Shown here one piece after another: positions 24,201-32,398 of a DNA stretch of 64,000 nucleotides; position 1 is the stretch's first letter, and each line of letters opens with the position of its first letter. Source of the DNA: Pustulibacterium marinum (lineage in GTDB: Bacteria > Bacteroidota > Bacteroidia > Flavobacteriales > Flavobacteriaceae). The DNA lies in assembly GCF_900116665.1 (NCBI RefSeq), contig NZ_FPBK01000014.1, positions 29,669-93,668 of the forward strand, written 5' to 3'. The notes below the pieces were generated by a model. It saw only the letters and a program-made list of their open reading frames with translations. It did no database searches and was not told where the DNA came from. Both the position numbers and the translations under genes were made by a program.

Positions 24201-24279
24201 CATTAACAGTTGTCTGTGACCAAACACTGCCTGTAACAGCTAGTATGCAAACTAGTAGTACAAATTTTAGTTTTTCCAT
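21226..24279 (-). CDS. susC: SusC/RagA TonB-dependent outer-membrane glycan importer
   Basis: Outer-membrane importer of 1017 residues. Signal peptide (cleavage after VWSQ), carboxypeptidase-D regulatory-like domain (about 22-105, VNGVVADGGGIPIPGANVVI), the linker LDEVVVIGYGTVKRKDVTGS that marks SusC-type TonB-dependent transporters, plug domain (about 120-235, IRIRGASTIN, ILKDASATAVYGSRGSNGVV), and a 22-strand barrel ending in the aromatic C-terminus LGLNVSF. It is the first gene of the PUL operon. A TAnnTTTG box about 95 bp upstream is a candidate promoter, presumably controlled by the HTCS. With SusD it would import fragments for the periplasmic enzymes. Confidence 0.96.
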   Translation of the reverse strand: MEKLKFVLLVCILAVTGSVWSQTTVNGVVADGGGIPIPGANVVIKGSTSGTATDFDGKFTITASKGDVLVFSFIGFQSKEITFENQTTLNVTLQENSAQLDEVVVIGYGTVKRKDVTGSVATVDSKKIEQANKVDAVSALQGQAPGVVIQRTDNKPGSGGFNIRIRGASTINTNETASNGGFNPGQNPLFIVDGIFVDDISFLNPADISRMDILKDASATAVYGSRGSNGVVLIETKSGRNGKMRVDYSNYFGFKEAYHLPSIQDGPGYVEYLKDVVVGNEFAAGNLDYTRDDVVLSDYLDAEELQNVADGVNTDWVGLLLKKGFQTNHTLNLSGGSEKTTYAAGLGYTRDVGNMEGEDFSRYNIRASVNSDLAEWVNFSLSNYLTYAVQNTGSWEAFRSAYRLKPIGRAYNEDGTLKFFPTAKETQVTNPLFEADNVTRETRYLQYIGDIALKLTPIKNVTFTTKFSPNIKFGRYGEYRGLYSKSVVADPANRRAQVENTNYFSYAWDNIINYNFEKGVHTVDFTGVFSRYLERSEGYYTQVRNFTTDEFSFYNLGAGTDIRDVSSDFSKLTLESYTGRINYGLLDKYLITLTGRYDGASILADGNKWAFFPSAAFAWKIMEEDFMKSQKVLTNAKLRLSYGQTGNNGQGGGLAPLGSQSLLGSSATTLGDQSYSTLYVTALANKNLKWERTSEINIGIDFGFLNNRINGSIDVYNRKNTDIIFNTGLSTVTGFSGVYENIGESTNRGIEIGLNTINIDKGDFTWSTNINFASNRNRLEKLYGGVDEIIFNVQGTNLIQRVGEPVGAIYDYEYIGTWQIDEAAEAAQYGQTPGQVKVRDVNNDGQITADADRKVIGQVTPKWTGGITNNFKYKNLDFSFFLNVSQGNKILSNFHNNFSFPWDGDPTRLFNAYDVDYWTPTNPTNDWYQPGNGGIYQNAVKYKDISFVKVGYMTLGYTFADNVLEKLKMSSLRVYSTVQNPFTFTKYDGWDPENAGRNAWGAAFMSRTYMLGLNVSF

Positions 24280-24582
24280 CTTCTTATGTTTTTAAATACT
24301 TACTTGTTTTGTCCTTGATTATCTGAAGCTAAAAGTAGTTACAGATATAGCCTATACTCATGGATAAATCATTCAAATATATGTACTGATGCTTCACTCC
24401 TATTCCAAAAACATCATAAGAATAGATACAAAAACCTATAAATAAACACTTAACAGTTCAACTACTATTTTTTATATAGGATAAGGTTATGCTCATATTT
24501 TCCATATGTATATACAGTTTATCCATGACCTGAAATGCTTTTTAAAGAACATGATAGTACTAAACAGCGATATTTTTAGGTA
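24280..24582. other. Upstream region of susC, no gene seen
   Basis: About 300 bp of A+T-rich sequence between susC and the terminator of the upstream GH28 gene. It contains the candidate promoter described separately and presumably the HTCS binding site. I see no convincing ORF and no strong inverted repeat that could be named as the operator. Confidence 0.5.
24374..24381 (-). promoter_or_regulatory. Candidate -7 box of the susC operon promoter
   Basis: The minus strand reads TATATTTG, a match to the Bacteroidetes -7 consensus TAnnTTTG. A TTTG lies about 24 nt further upstream (24406-24409), slightly farther than the ideal -33 spacing. The position, roughly 95 bp before the susC ATG, is plausible for an HTCS-activated promoter with a leader. 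Confidence 0.35.
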
Positions 24583-24610
24583 ATAAAAAAGCCTGACCAC
24601 ATGGCCAGGC
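24583..24610 (-). terminator. Rho-independent terminator after the upstream GH28 gene
   Basis: On the minus strand an eight-base stem (GCCTGGCC pairing across a four-base loop with one G-U pair) is followed directly by six Ts. It lies 28 bp downstream of the stop at 24638 and separates that gene from the susC operon, so susC must have its own promoter. Confidence 0.85.
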
Positions 24611-24637
24611 TCTACACAAAACAAATTAAAACTATGA

Positions 24638-25936
24638 TTAATTGAGCACAAAATCTTTTTTTGATACATGCTGTATGTTCTTCAAATCTTCCACATGACT
24701 TTCATCCGCAGTAATTTTTACATGTATAAATGAAAAATCCTTTAATTGATATTGATCTGACTTTTTAATATTAAAATCCATTTTACAATCAATCTCTACA
24801 TTTTCAAAGGTGATGTTATTTGCAACGGATTTTTTTATATCCTTCTCTCCTTTGAGGTTAAAAAATTGTGTCCATGGTTTTATCTCCATAATTTTTGCTA
24901 CGTCTCCTTTTATATCTTGTAGCGTTATATATTCATAATGCTGCGGTGTATCTGGTCGCATTTTCAGATTTAACAATCTCGAAGCTTCTGAAACGGTACT
25001 TCTTCTAAATAGTACGTTATAATTATGAATAGATTCACTACCACAAGTTAACGCACTATGGCAAAATCCGTAAGTATTGTCTTCTATCAAAATATTTCGG
25101 TTCTCTCCATTCTCTTCGTTCTTATCTGCAAAAGGTCCTTTCCCTCCTTTTAAAGCTACAGCATCATCGTTTACGGACATGTAACAGTTTTTAATTAACA
25201 CGTTACTACATACATCTAAATCTACTGCATCTGTACTTGGTGATTTTACTGGCTCTCTGGGTGATGTTATGTGTAGATTTAATAATTTCAAGTTGTTACA
25301 TTTATAATAATGCGTAGTCCAGAACGGAGAATCTTTAAAGGAAACATTAGCTATTTGAACATTATCAGAATTAGACACATAGAGCAAGCGTGGACGCATT
25401 TCATCTTTATTTGTACATTTTGGATTGAACTCACGACGTAACCAAAAAGCTTTCCAATATCGTAAGCCATTTCCATTTAAGAGACCTTTACCTGTGAGTG
25501 TAAACCCGTCTACATGGTCTGCATTGACCAATGCAGGAAAATATTTTACGCTTTCTCCTTCTATTCGTGTCATCATTACTGGAAAGTTGCTAATGTCGTC
25601 ACTCCCTTTTAACACAGCTCCTTCCTCTAAATAAAGATGTGTTTTGGGCTTAAAAAAAATAGCTCCACTTAAAAAAGTTCCTTTGGGAATAATTATAACT
25701 CCTCCACCATTTGCTGCAGCCTTATCTATTACAGCTTGTATTTTTTCGGTTTGCAACAACGTACTGTCGTTTACAACTTCATGATCTGTAATGACATATT
25801 TTTTACCAAGATCTTCGAGTTCCACAACTTTGTAATCCTTGAACCAGTTAGAAATAGGTGTTCCATCTGGGAAAATATCTTGTGCATTTATAACAAGGCT
25901 ACAAAGAATACAAACAAAGGTTAAAATAGTTTTCAT
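24638..25936 (-). CDS. Second GH28-like parallel beta-helix glycosidase
   Basis: Secreted beta-helix enzyme of 432 residues with signal peptide (VINAQ). The strand motif GGGVIIIPKGTFLSGAIFF, the segment STDAVDLD and Asp257/Asp258 in VNDDAVALKGG match the GH28 catalytic aspartates. FCHSALTCGS is the equivalent of the conserved His segment and LNLKMRPD the Arg-Lys segment, so this copy keeps a more classical GH28 active site than the operon copy. It is a separate transcription unit ending at its own terminator, just upstream of susC, and likely handles a galacturonosyl linkage of the same glycan. Confidence 0.85.
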   Translation of the reverse strand: MKTILTFVCILCSLVINAQDIFPDGTPISNWFKDYKVVELEDLGKKYVITDHEVVNDSTLLQTEKIQAVIDKAAANGGGVIIIPKGTFLSGAIFFKPKTHLYLEEGAVLKGSDDISNFPVMMTRIEGESVKYFPALVNADHVDGFTLTGKGLLNGNGLRYWKAFWLRREFNPKCTNKDEMRPRLLYVSNSDNVQIANVSFKDSPFWTTHYYKCNNLKLLNLHITSPREPVKSPSTDAVDLDVCSNVLIKNCYMSVNDDAVALKGGKGPFADKNEENGENRNILIEDNTYGFCHSALTCGSESIHNYNVLFRRSTVSEASRLLNLKMRPDTPQHYEYITLQDIKGDVAKIMEIKPWTQFFNLKGEKDIKKSVANNITFENVEIDCKMDFNIKKSDQYQLKDFSFIHVKITADESHVEDLKNIQHVSKKDFVLN

Positions 25937-26015
25937 ACCAATTTTTTAATGAACTATAAAATTACGGTTTTCATAAAAAACGCTATCCTGTTCTGTCCTG
26001 AGAATACCGTTTACT

Positions 26016-26390
26016 TTATTGTTTATCGTACACAAACACGGTATAAGTATTACAAGTATCTTGTTGAATATAGGGCATCAAAAATTGATAGGTATTCGTT
26101 GAAAATGCTGCAGTTTCCGCTTGTTTGGGCATCAAATACAATACGTTATCTTCTATTGCCAACTGCAAATAATTAGCCCATTTAGATTGTGATATTTCTT
26201 GTTGCAATGTCTCTTTTAACTCGGTAAGGCAACTTTCCTGGGAAGCTTCTATCACCGTTACGGCTACATAAGTTTTCTGCTGATTCTCTTTGAAAGCATA
26301 TAAATTGATGAGCGTCATAACTCCAATAAAAACAAGGATCTGAAATGTAATCTCTGAAGTAGTTTTTTTATTGAAAAACGAATGTCCCAT
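26016..26390 (-). CDS. Small single-span membrane protein of unknown function
   Basis: 124 residues. A basic N-terminus (HSFFNKKTTSE) precedes one hydrophobic segment at about residues 14-31, then a soluble, probably periplasmic domain of about 90 residues with two cysteines (about 54 and 113) that could pair. I recognise no family. It lies 79 bp upstream of the GH28 gene and 90 bp downstream of the FGE gene on the same strand, so it may belong to the PUL fringe. Confidence 0.6.
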   Translation of the reverse strand: MGHSFFNKKTTSEITFQILVFIGVMTLINLYAFKENQQKTYVAVTVIEASQESCLTELKETLQQEISQSKWANYLQLAIEDNVLYLMPKQAETAAFSTNTYQFLMPYIQQDTCNTYTVFVYDKQ

Positions 26391-26480
26391 ACATCTGAAA
26401 AAGTAAAACCAACTGTACTATGATACTTACTTTAAAGGACGACAAGAATAAAGCAATGTTGCAAAATATTTAGAGTAGTG

Positions 26481-27647
26481 CTATTCTAACGAAGAAACAG
26501 AAACCACACAACGAAAACCGGTATGTTCCAACCCTGTATCTGGTGAAGACATCATTCTCGCAGAAGCTCTGTAACCGGAACAATAGGTTTCGTTACACAA
26601 AAAAGAACCACCACGTACTACTTTCATAGACAATTTTGGTTGACGCGCATCATATCCTTTGGAAGGACCTTTGGGATTATCGCTCACCTCATCTTTAAAC
26701 TGACTGTAATAATCATTTTGGTAATTATCACTACACCATTCCCAAACGTTTCCGGCCATGTCAAACAATCCATAATTGTTTGGTGCAAATGTGCTAACAG
26801 GCGCTAAACGTGTGTAACCATCCTGAGCGGTATTTTGATACGGAAAATTTCCTTCCCAAGTATTGGCCTTCGCTTTTCCTTGGTAAGGTTCTTCTGCTCC
26901 CCACGGATAGGGTTTGTTTTGTAAACCACCACGGGCTGCATATTCCCATTCTGCTTCTGTAGGCAATCGTTTCCCTGCCCAAGATGCATATGCATTGGCA
27001 TCTTCCCAAGAAACATGAACCACCGGAAAATTTTCTTTTCCTTCAATGCTACTCTTCGGCCCTTGAGGATGTCTCCAATCTGCTTTTCGTTTCCAGCGCC
27101 ACCAAACTCCCGGATTATTTAAAGAAACGGCTTCTTTTGTGGGCGTAAACACGAGAGAAGATGCTTTTAAAACGCTATCAGCCGGTTTAGGGGTTCCTTC
27201 CGGTAATTGCTTTTTTAATTCTTCCCAATCCACATCACGTTCTGCTGTAGTTACATAGCCCGTAGCTTTCACAAATGCTTCAAATTGTGCATTCGTCACT
27301 TCTGTTTTATCTATATAAAAAGCATCCAATTGGACTGTATGCTGCGGATATTCATTTGGACGACCACGACCATCCGGCGCCCCCATTAAAAAAGTTCCTT
27401 CTTTTATTTTCACCATGCCAACAGTATCCGCTTTTGCAATTTTTTGTTGTTTCAAATTTTCTGTAGAAATGGTTGAAAAACGATCTGGAATTCCAGCGCT
27501 ACAACTGGTTTCTGAATTAGCTTCTGTAGTAACCACTTTTACCGCTGGTTCTTTTTGCTCCTCTTTACACGCGTTGAAGATCCACCCTACGGTTGCTACT
27601 CCAAATAGAATATACTTACGGAAAGAACTGTGGTGTGACAATAACAT
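26481..27647 (-). CDS. Formylglycine-generating enzyme (FGE/SUMF1-type) lipoprotein
   Basis: Oxidase family that converts an active-site cysteine of sulfatases to C-alpha-formylglycine. The signal lipobox IFNAC (Cys27) suggests a periplasmic or surface lipoprotein. The FGE-sulfatase fold runs from MVKIKEGTFLMGAPDGRGRP (about residue 78) to the C-terminus, with ITGEAEW-like LPTEAEWEYAARGG and FDMAGNVWEWCSD. Both copper-binding catalytic cysteines are present: Cys351 and Cys356 in GGSFLCNETYCSGYR, with the same spacing as human Cys336/Cys341. Most bacterial members of this fold lack the pair, so a true maturase function is favoured. No sulfatase is encoded in this window, so its clients must be elsewhere. 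Confidence 0.85.
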   Translation of the reverse strand: MLLSHHSSFRKYILFGVATVGWIFNACKEEQKEPAVKVVTTEANSETSCSAGIPDRFSTISTENLKQQKIAKADTVGMVKIKEGTFLMGAPDGRGRPNEYPQHTVQLDAFYIDKTEVTNAQFEAFVKATGYVTTAERDVDWEELKKQLPEGTPKPADSVLKASSLVFTPTKEAVSLNNPGVWWRWKRKADWRHPQGPKSSIEGKENFPVVHVSWEDANAYASWAGKRLPTEAEWEYAARGGLQNKPYPWGAEEPYQGKAKANTWEGNFPYQNTAQDGYTRLAPVSTFAPNNYGLFDMAGNVWEWCSDNYQNDYYSQFKDEVSDNPKGPSKGYDARQPKLSMKVVRGGSFLCNETYCSGYRASARMMSSPDTGLEHTGFRCVVSVSSLE

Positions 27648-27720
27648 AGTGGCTATTTTTTTTTCGGTAGCTAATGTAACCGATTTTTATGGAATATATA
27701 TTTTCAATATCGGTAAAGAG

Positions 27721-28164
27721 TTATTTCCGAAGTACAAATTCATCATCTGAGGATGTTAAACGTAGGGTTGTAAAGGCATTGGCACTTTTGATACTTATGC
27801 TATAGTCTCCACTAGGAATGTAATGTTCGCTATATTCATTTCCTAAAAAAGTGATGGAAAGTACTTCATCTGAAAATTGCCAGGTGTAAAACTCATTTTC
27901 TCCATCGGAAAATGTAAGCGTAGCCGATAATGGCTCATTGAAAGAAAGTGTTGGACAATCATTACAAATACTGGAAGTTCCCTCTTTTATATGTTCTTGA
28001 ACACTCCAATTCCCGGTTATTTGCCTAGTTGAAATGGCCACTTTAGTTGTAGTTGTGGTTTCAGAAACTGTTTTGGTAGTTGGCTTGGTATTTTCTTTAC
28101 AAGAAAAGGTAAAGATTATCACCAGCAAGCATATCATTTTTTTCATAGCAATGTTGGATTTCAT
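27721..28164 (-). CDS. Small lipoprotein, lipocalin-like, unknown function
   Basis: 147 residues; the start at 28164 or the MKK six codons later are both possible. Lipobox FTFSC (Cys22), a threonine-rich linker (about 30-45), then an all-beta domain that begins RQITGNWSVQEH, resembling small lipocalin-type domains common in flavobacterial lipoproteins. Cys68/Cys71 (SICNDC) may form a disulfide or bind metal. It lies 73 bp upstream of the FGE gene on the same strand. Confidence 0.65.
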   Translation of the reverse strand: MKSNIAMKKMICLLVIIFTFSCKENTKPTTKTVSETTTTTKVAISTRQITGNWSVQEHIKEGTSSICNDCPTLSFNEPLSATLTFSDGENEFYTWQFSDEVLSITFLGNEYSEHYIPSGDYSISIKSANAFTTLRLTSSDDEFVLRK

Positions 28165-28535
28165 GTTCTAAATCAAACTTCTATAAAGCTACAGAAAATT
28201 AAATAGTTTTGGAGAAACAAGCTTATGATATGCTAAAAGCTTCGAAAAACGCTTCTTAAAACATCATTTTTCTATTTAAATACTGATAAATTTCCAAAAC
28301 CCTTTTTTAGTGATGTCAAGTACTCTCTCAGATGCAATGACTCGTTGTTCGCTATATTTTCTTCTTTCAGCCTTCTTCAAAGTTTCTGATTCTCAATCAT
28401 AGCTGGTTTCCTAGCTTTATAGAATCTTCAGCACTGTTATATGGATATGTTTGTGCTCTTAAATATGTTGGAAACACATTTAAAATCAGTATTATTAAAA
28501 TCACTCTCATTAATCAAACCACTTTCAACTTAAAA
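28165..28535. other. Intergenic stretch without recognised features
   Basis: About 370 bp of A+T-rich sequence. I saw no ORF of useful length, no tRNA-like fold and no strong hairpin. It presumably holds the promoter of the lipoprotein gene at 28164 and the 3' end of the Dph6-like transcript. Confidence 0.4.
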
Positions 28536-29261
28536 CTATACCCGCACCTCATCAGGAATCAAATCACAAAACCAAAAACCATATTTCTCAGGTCCTTCTT
28601 CTTCTGGTTGTGGATTGTCGTATGTTCTATAGACTTTTTCTCCAATAGTAAACGCTACAGGATGTTGAAAGACAGGCCCGTCATAACAAAAGGTATGAAA
28701 CTCGCCATTTTCTCCACAAGGGTCTACTCCTTCCGGTAAATCATTTACAAAGTCTGCATCAATGGTGCGGCCTACGAACGAAGCGTCTAACACATTGGCA
28801 TTGATACATACTACAATGGCTTTGAATCCTGCTACTATAAAGTCTTGTATTAATGCTTTGGTATCCTTTTTCCATAACGGAAACTGACATTCAATACCGT
28901 AAGGTTTCAGTTGTGCTACGCGGTAGTCTTTTAAGTCTTCCAGAAAAATATCTCCAAAACCACAATGCGTATAACCTTGATTTGTCAATTCAGAAACCGT
29001 TTGTTGCATGGCTGCATTATAGGTTTCCATATCCGGACTTTCGGGGAGTTCTATGGTTTGTAACGGCAACCCAATGGCGTTGGCTTGGGCCATTAACAAA
29101 GTTCTTCGCAGGCCGTGCATAGATACTCGGTTATGATGACTGTTGATACTAGTAAGCAGACGGTCTACCGTATAATGTTGGTTTTGCATTAAGGCATGCA
29201 ACGCCATAGAAGCATCTTTACCGCTACTCCAGTTCATATAAGTTTTATAGGGTGTATTCAT
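28536..29261 (-). CDS. Dph6-like ATP pyrophosphatase (diphthine-ammonia ligase family)
   Basis: Adenine nucleotide alpha-hydrolase fold, 241 residues. The PP-loop reads SSGKDASMALHAL (residues 12-24) and the family motif HCGFGDIFLEDLKDYR is present, as is DADFVNDLPEGVDPCGENGEFHT near the C-terminus. Eukaryotic and archaeal relatives amidate diphthine on EF2; bacteria lack diphthamide, so the bacterial substrate is unknown. A clean cytosolic enzyme with no signal peptide. It starts 26 bp downstream of the DUF1801 gene, so they are probably co-transcribed. Confidence 0.85.
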   Translation of the reverse strand: MNTPYKTYMNWSSGKDASMALHALMQNQHYTVDRLLTSINSHHNRVSMHGLRRTLLMAQANAIGLPLQTIELPESPDMETYNAAMQQTVSELTNQGYTHCGFGDIFLEDLKDYRVAQLKPYGIECQFPLWKKDTKALIQDFIVAGFKAIVVCINANVLDASFVGRTIDADFVNDLPEGVDPCGENGEFHTFCYDGPVFQHPVAFTIGEKVYRTYDNPQPEEEGPEKYGFWFCDLIPDEVRV

Positions 29262-29287
29262 AGTTTGTCTTCTCGTAAAGGATGTAG

Positions 29288-29668
29288 CTATTTTGACAAT
29301 TCTTTTTTTCTAAAGCGAACCATTTGTTGAATCAAAGCTTTGGGAAAAGGTTTGTCATATGGAAATTGAACTGAACCTTTCCCTTGTTTATAGGCTTTCA
29401 AATCATCTGAAAAGGCTTCCATGGTAGTAGGAAAAGGATAAAACCCAATAAACTTTGCATACGCTGCCATCATGATCTGTTGATCTCTTTTCCCGTTGGG
29501 AACTAAAGTAAACGAGGGTACTTTATAGTTGATCATTTCTTCTGCATCTGGGGCAGCTTCTTTGATAATAGCTCGCAACTCTTGCAGTTTGTCTTGAATT
29601 TCCTTTGGGTATTGCGCAATATAATCATCTATTGTCGCAAATGAAGGCATAGGTCCTCTTTTTGCCAT
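29288..29668 (-). CDS. DUF1801 (YdhG-like) domain protein
   Basis: Small cytosolic protein, 126 residues from the start I prefer (ATG at 29668, MAKRGPMPSFATIDDYIAQY). The frame is open to 29782, but the extra 38 residues are Cys/Tyr-rich and unlike the family. DUF1801 features: AEEMINYKVPSFTL, YAKFIGFYPFP, GKGSVQFPYDKPFP and the basic tail VRFRKKELSK. Function of the family is not established; it has a frataxin-like or YdhG fold. Likely in an operon with the ATP pyrophosphatase gene. Confidence 0.85.
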   Translation of the reverse strand: MAKRGPMPSFATIDDYIAQYPKEIQDKLQELRAIIKEAAPDAEEMINYKVPSFTLVPNGKRDQQIMMAAYAKFIGFYPFPTTMEAFSDDLKAYKQGKGSVQFPYDKPFPKALIQQMVRFRKKELSK

Positions 29669-29799
29669 ATGTATTGATTTGTACCGAAAAATACAAAACT
29701 TACCACCTGAAAACAATAGAGGATACAAAGATTTTCTGTAGCATCGATAGTTTGTAGCTAAAGATATGCATTCCCGAAACAACTTATCAAAATTTGCTA

Positions 29800-30363
29800 T
29801 TAGAAACGATACCCGATACGTACATGTATATTGAAGATCACATTACTTTCTGCAGATTTGAATTGTGACGGTTGTTCAAATACATATTGATATCCTACAC
29901 CAATACCGGTTTCGTAGGTAAAATGACGACCAATACCTCTTCTAATACCCCAAGTAGGGATTACCGATAAATCACTTTCTACAGATACATTGTCTTCATT
30001 AGAAATTACAAACCAATCTGGATGGTAGCTTGTTTTAATACTTAAAAAGTTGGCACTATTTCCGTCGATGGTTTTAGATTTTGCAAAGCGTTTTTTAATG
30101 TTGTAATACCATCTAGGTTCTAAAGTTAGTACCGGCGCCATCACAAAACCTACGCCGTCGTAGAAATGTCCTCCCCAAATAGCGCTATCAAATCCTACTT
30201 CGGAACGTAACGCTAGTGTATTGGTCAATTTAAATTCATTATGCGCCCAAACACCCAACAAACCGGTTTGTATACCAAAAGTGGATGATTCCACACTGGC
30301 GTCTTGTGCGTAATTAAAATAAGTAATGAAAGAAAGAATCAGAATCAAGTAGTACTTTTTCAT
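29800..30363 (-). CDS. Outer-membrane beta-barrel protein (small porin-like)
   Basis: 187 residues with signal peptide (TYFNYAQ) and alternating aromatic and polar residues that suggest an eight-stranded barrel, ending in the C-terminal aromatic signature VRIGYRF needed for BAM insertion. Motifs GIGRHFTYETGIGVGYQYVF resemble small surface barrels of Bacteroidetes. Role unknown. It lies 131 bp upstream of the DUF1801 start. Confidence 0.75.
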   Translation of the reverse strand: MKKYYLILILSFITYFNYAQDASVESSTFGIQTGLLGVWAHNEFKLTNTLALRSEVGFDSAIWGGHFYDGVGFVMAPVLTLEPRWYYNIKKRFAKSKTIDGNSANFLSIKTSYHPDWFVISNEDNVSVESDLSVIPTWGIRRGIGRHFTYETGIGVGYQYVFEQPSQFKSAESNVIFNIHVRIGYRF

Positions 30364-30584
30364 AATGTTTGAGTTTTATATAATAATTAAAATGATGTCA
30401 AAAAAAAATGAATTTCAGCGCACACTATCATTGATTCCTTTCTTAAGTAGTAAGTACATTGTACTCACTACATAGGGCATTCCTCAATATCGAAATACCC
30501 ATTTGCTGAAAACTTTTTTACACACTCAACTATCGTACCAATTTTCCTACTCTTTTCTAAAAAACAAAATAATATGCTCGTAAA

Positions 30585-31544
30585 TCACATCGCTTCTGCC
30601 CTTTTCTTTTCTATTTGTAGTATGTTATTTTGAATATCTTTCATAATCCATTTTCCCCACCAACCTGCATAGAAATTGAAGGTTGTGTTCATTTTGAAAT
30701 GACTATACAAGTGCAAACGTTGCTTACCGTTTGGCAAAGCTTCCAATTCATAGGTTCCGTTTAAAACATCAAAATAATCGCCGCCTATAACCACATGTTC
30801 GTCTAATGTGGTAGATGGAATCTCATGAGGATACGCTTTGATTGTAAAAACCATTTTTTGCTGTGGTATATACTCTGTAACGGTTTCATGAAATACCAAT
30901 CCTTTGGTAAAAATAGCTTCTCTGTAGCCTCCTACTCCTTCAAAATTAAGTTCAGCTTTTATAGGTCTTGGAAATCCTAACATACGAGTTAAATAGCCTT
31001 TGTCTTGAGATGCTGGAATCTCTTGTACTCGCGTAACCAAACTCCAAATCTTTTCCGCCGGAGCATCAATATCAATAGACGTATAAGCTTTATAGGTACC
31101 CGGAATGGTATCTATAGCACTTTCTAACGGACCTATTAAGAACGGTAACAACACAAGAAGGGAAAAATTTAAACGATGGTTTTGTTTACGTGTTTTTAAG
31201 TAGCCGCCTAACAAACCGCCCAGCGATGCTGTTAATAGAAAAACAGGAAGAATCATTAACCAACAGGCCCAACCTTCAATACCTATTACTAATGTAATGG
31301 CCAAAAACAAGAAAAGTGGTATCCACGGCATGAAGATACGATACTTCATGCTTTTTGCTTTTTCTACACTCGATAAATATACCGTCAAGGCACCAACAAT
31401 AGTGGGTAACAAAAATAAAAACGTAACAGACATTACTGAAAAAAGAGCATTCCAGCTGTCTATTCCAAATAAAACTCGTAAAGCTAGTGCATATAAAGTG
31501 GGGATACCTATGACAATCAAGGTATTGCGTACGTTGGTATTCAT
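30585..31544 (-). CDS. Membrane protein with C-terminal SRPBCC (polyketide cyclase-like) domain
   Basis: I place the start at 31544 (MNTNVRNTLIVIG), because the 50 residues added by the longer open frame to 31694 are unlike a coding N-terminus. That gives 319 residues: about four membrane spans (residues 10-130), a short basic loop, then an SRPBCC/START-like domain (about 155-310) beginning YKAYTSIDIDAPAEKIWSLV and containing ELEALPNGKQRLHLYSHF. SRPBCC domains bind small hydrophobic ligands; here it would face one side of the inner membrane. No known pathway. Divergent from the VTT gene at 31766. Confidence 0.75.
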   Translation of the reverse strand: MNTNVRNTLIVIGIPTLYALALRVLFGIDSWNALFSVMSVTFLFLLPTIVGALTVYLSSVEKAKSMKYRIFMPWIPLFLFLAITLVIGIEGWACWLMILPVFLLTASLGGLLGGYLKTRKQNHRLNFSLLVLLPFLIGPLESAIDTIPGTYKAYTSIDIDAPAEKIWSLVTRVQEIPASQDKGYLTRMLGFPRPIKAELNFEGVGGYREAIFTKGLVFHETVTEYIPQQKMVFTIKAYPHEIPSTTLDEHVVIGGDYFDVLNGTYELEALPNGKQRLHLYSHFKMNTTFNFYAGWWGKWIMKDIQNNILQIEKKRAEAM

Positions 31545-31717
31545 AAATTGAATAGTAACAAAATTAATGGTTATTAAAAGAAGAAAGCAAAAGTATGTAA
31601 AAAATAAACTTTTACACGTTAAGAGAAAAGTATTCATCGCATGAATAACTAAATTTATACTGCCAACAAAGATGTCTTCTGCTACATCAAACATTAACGT
31701 TTTATTACCATTTTAAA

Positions 31718-31749
31718 ATTGCGGTCATTTTATATAGCCCTTATTTTTG
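31718..31749 (+). promoter_or_regulatory. Candidate Bacteroidetes promoter for the VTT gene
   Basis: TATTTTTG at 31742-31749 fits the -7 consensus TAnnTTTG, and ATTG at 31718-31721 lies 20 nt before it, fitting the -33 TTTG element. Transcription would start near 31756, giving a leader of about 10 nt before the ATG at 31766. Confidence 0.55.
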
Positions 31750-31765
31750 GCATTGAAATATACCC

Positions 31766-32383
31766 ATGAAAACAAGAAAAAACTCCGCTAAAAAAAGTCG
31801 TTGGCGACTTTTACACCAATATTACTCATACACAGGCTTTTATTCGTTTGTTGGTAAAAGTATGTACAAAGCTATTCTACCTATTGTCCTTTTTGTAGGC
31901 ATCATTGTAGGGATTCATTTTTTTGTCATTGACATCAATGATGCATTGGAATATGCTACGGAACATTTTCCTCCTTTAGGTGTGTTGAGTATCTTTTTTG
32001 TTTCAGAATCTATATTAGGACTTATTCCTCCGGAAATATTTATAGCATGGTCTGGCAAAACAGCACACCCAAGTTTGTATTTAGCTTTGATAGCCATACT
32101 TTCTTACTTGGGCGGTATTGTTTCCTATTTTGAAGGACGCAGCATTGCCAACATCCCTAGAGTATTTAATTATTTGGAAGGAAGCATGTCTAAACATATT
32201 AAGAACATGCGTAAATGGGGCGGACTCTTAATCATTGTAGGTGCTACTTTACCACTTCCTTTTGCCGTTTCCAGTGTTGCCGCGGGTATTATTAAATTTC
32301 CGTTTAGAAGTTACCTAGCTTTTGGATTGCTACGTTTCGTTAGGTTTCTAGTGTATGGAATTGCAATTTATGGACTGCTGTAA
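31766..32383 (+). CDS. VTT/DedA-like (YqaA-type) inner-membrane protein
   Basis: 205-residue multi-pass protein with a basic N-terminus (KTRKNSAKKSRW), a first span at about 36-55, and a VTT core with SESILGLIPPEIFIAWSG and GGLLIIVGATLPLPFAVSSVAAGIIKFPFRSY, the re-entrant-loop signature of DedA/YqaA proteins. VTT proteins include lipid scramblases and polyprenyl-phosphate flippases; which lipid is handled here is not known. Monocistronic, with its own short-leader promoter. Confidence 0.8.
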   Translation: MKTRKNSAKKSRWRLLHQYYSYTGFYSFVGKSMYKAILPIVLFVGIIVGIHFFVIDINDALEYATEHFPPLGVLSIFFVSESILGLIPPEIFIAWSGKTAHPSLYLALIAILSYLGGIVSYFEGRSIANIPRVFNYLEGSMSKHIKNMRKWGGLLIIVGATLPLPFAVSSVAAGIIKFPFRSYLAFGLLRFVRFLVYGIAIYGLL

Positions 32384-32398
32384 GGAGATGATTTTTCA

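Noticed and set aside
26794..27046. Short minus-strand frames inside the FGE gene
   Set aside because: They overlap the conserved FGE catalytic fold and are frame shadows.
26481..27647. A sulfatase gene within the PUL
   Set aside because: I searched the protein products for the CxPSR/CxAxR signature and found none; only the maturase-like enzyme is present.
28165..28535. Hidden small gene in the gap before the Dph6-like gene
   Set aside because: No frame on either strand has a credible start, length or composition.
29669..29782. N-terminal extension of the DUF1801 protein
   Set aside because: Residues before the Met at 29668 do not resemble the family and would extend past its usual length.
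31545..31694. N-terminal extension of the SRPBCC membrane protein
   Set aside because: The extra 50 residues lie in A+T-rich intergenic sequence; the Met at 31544 starts a normal membrane protein.
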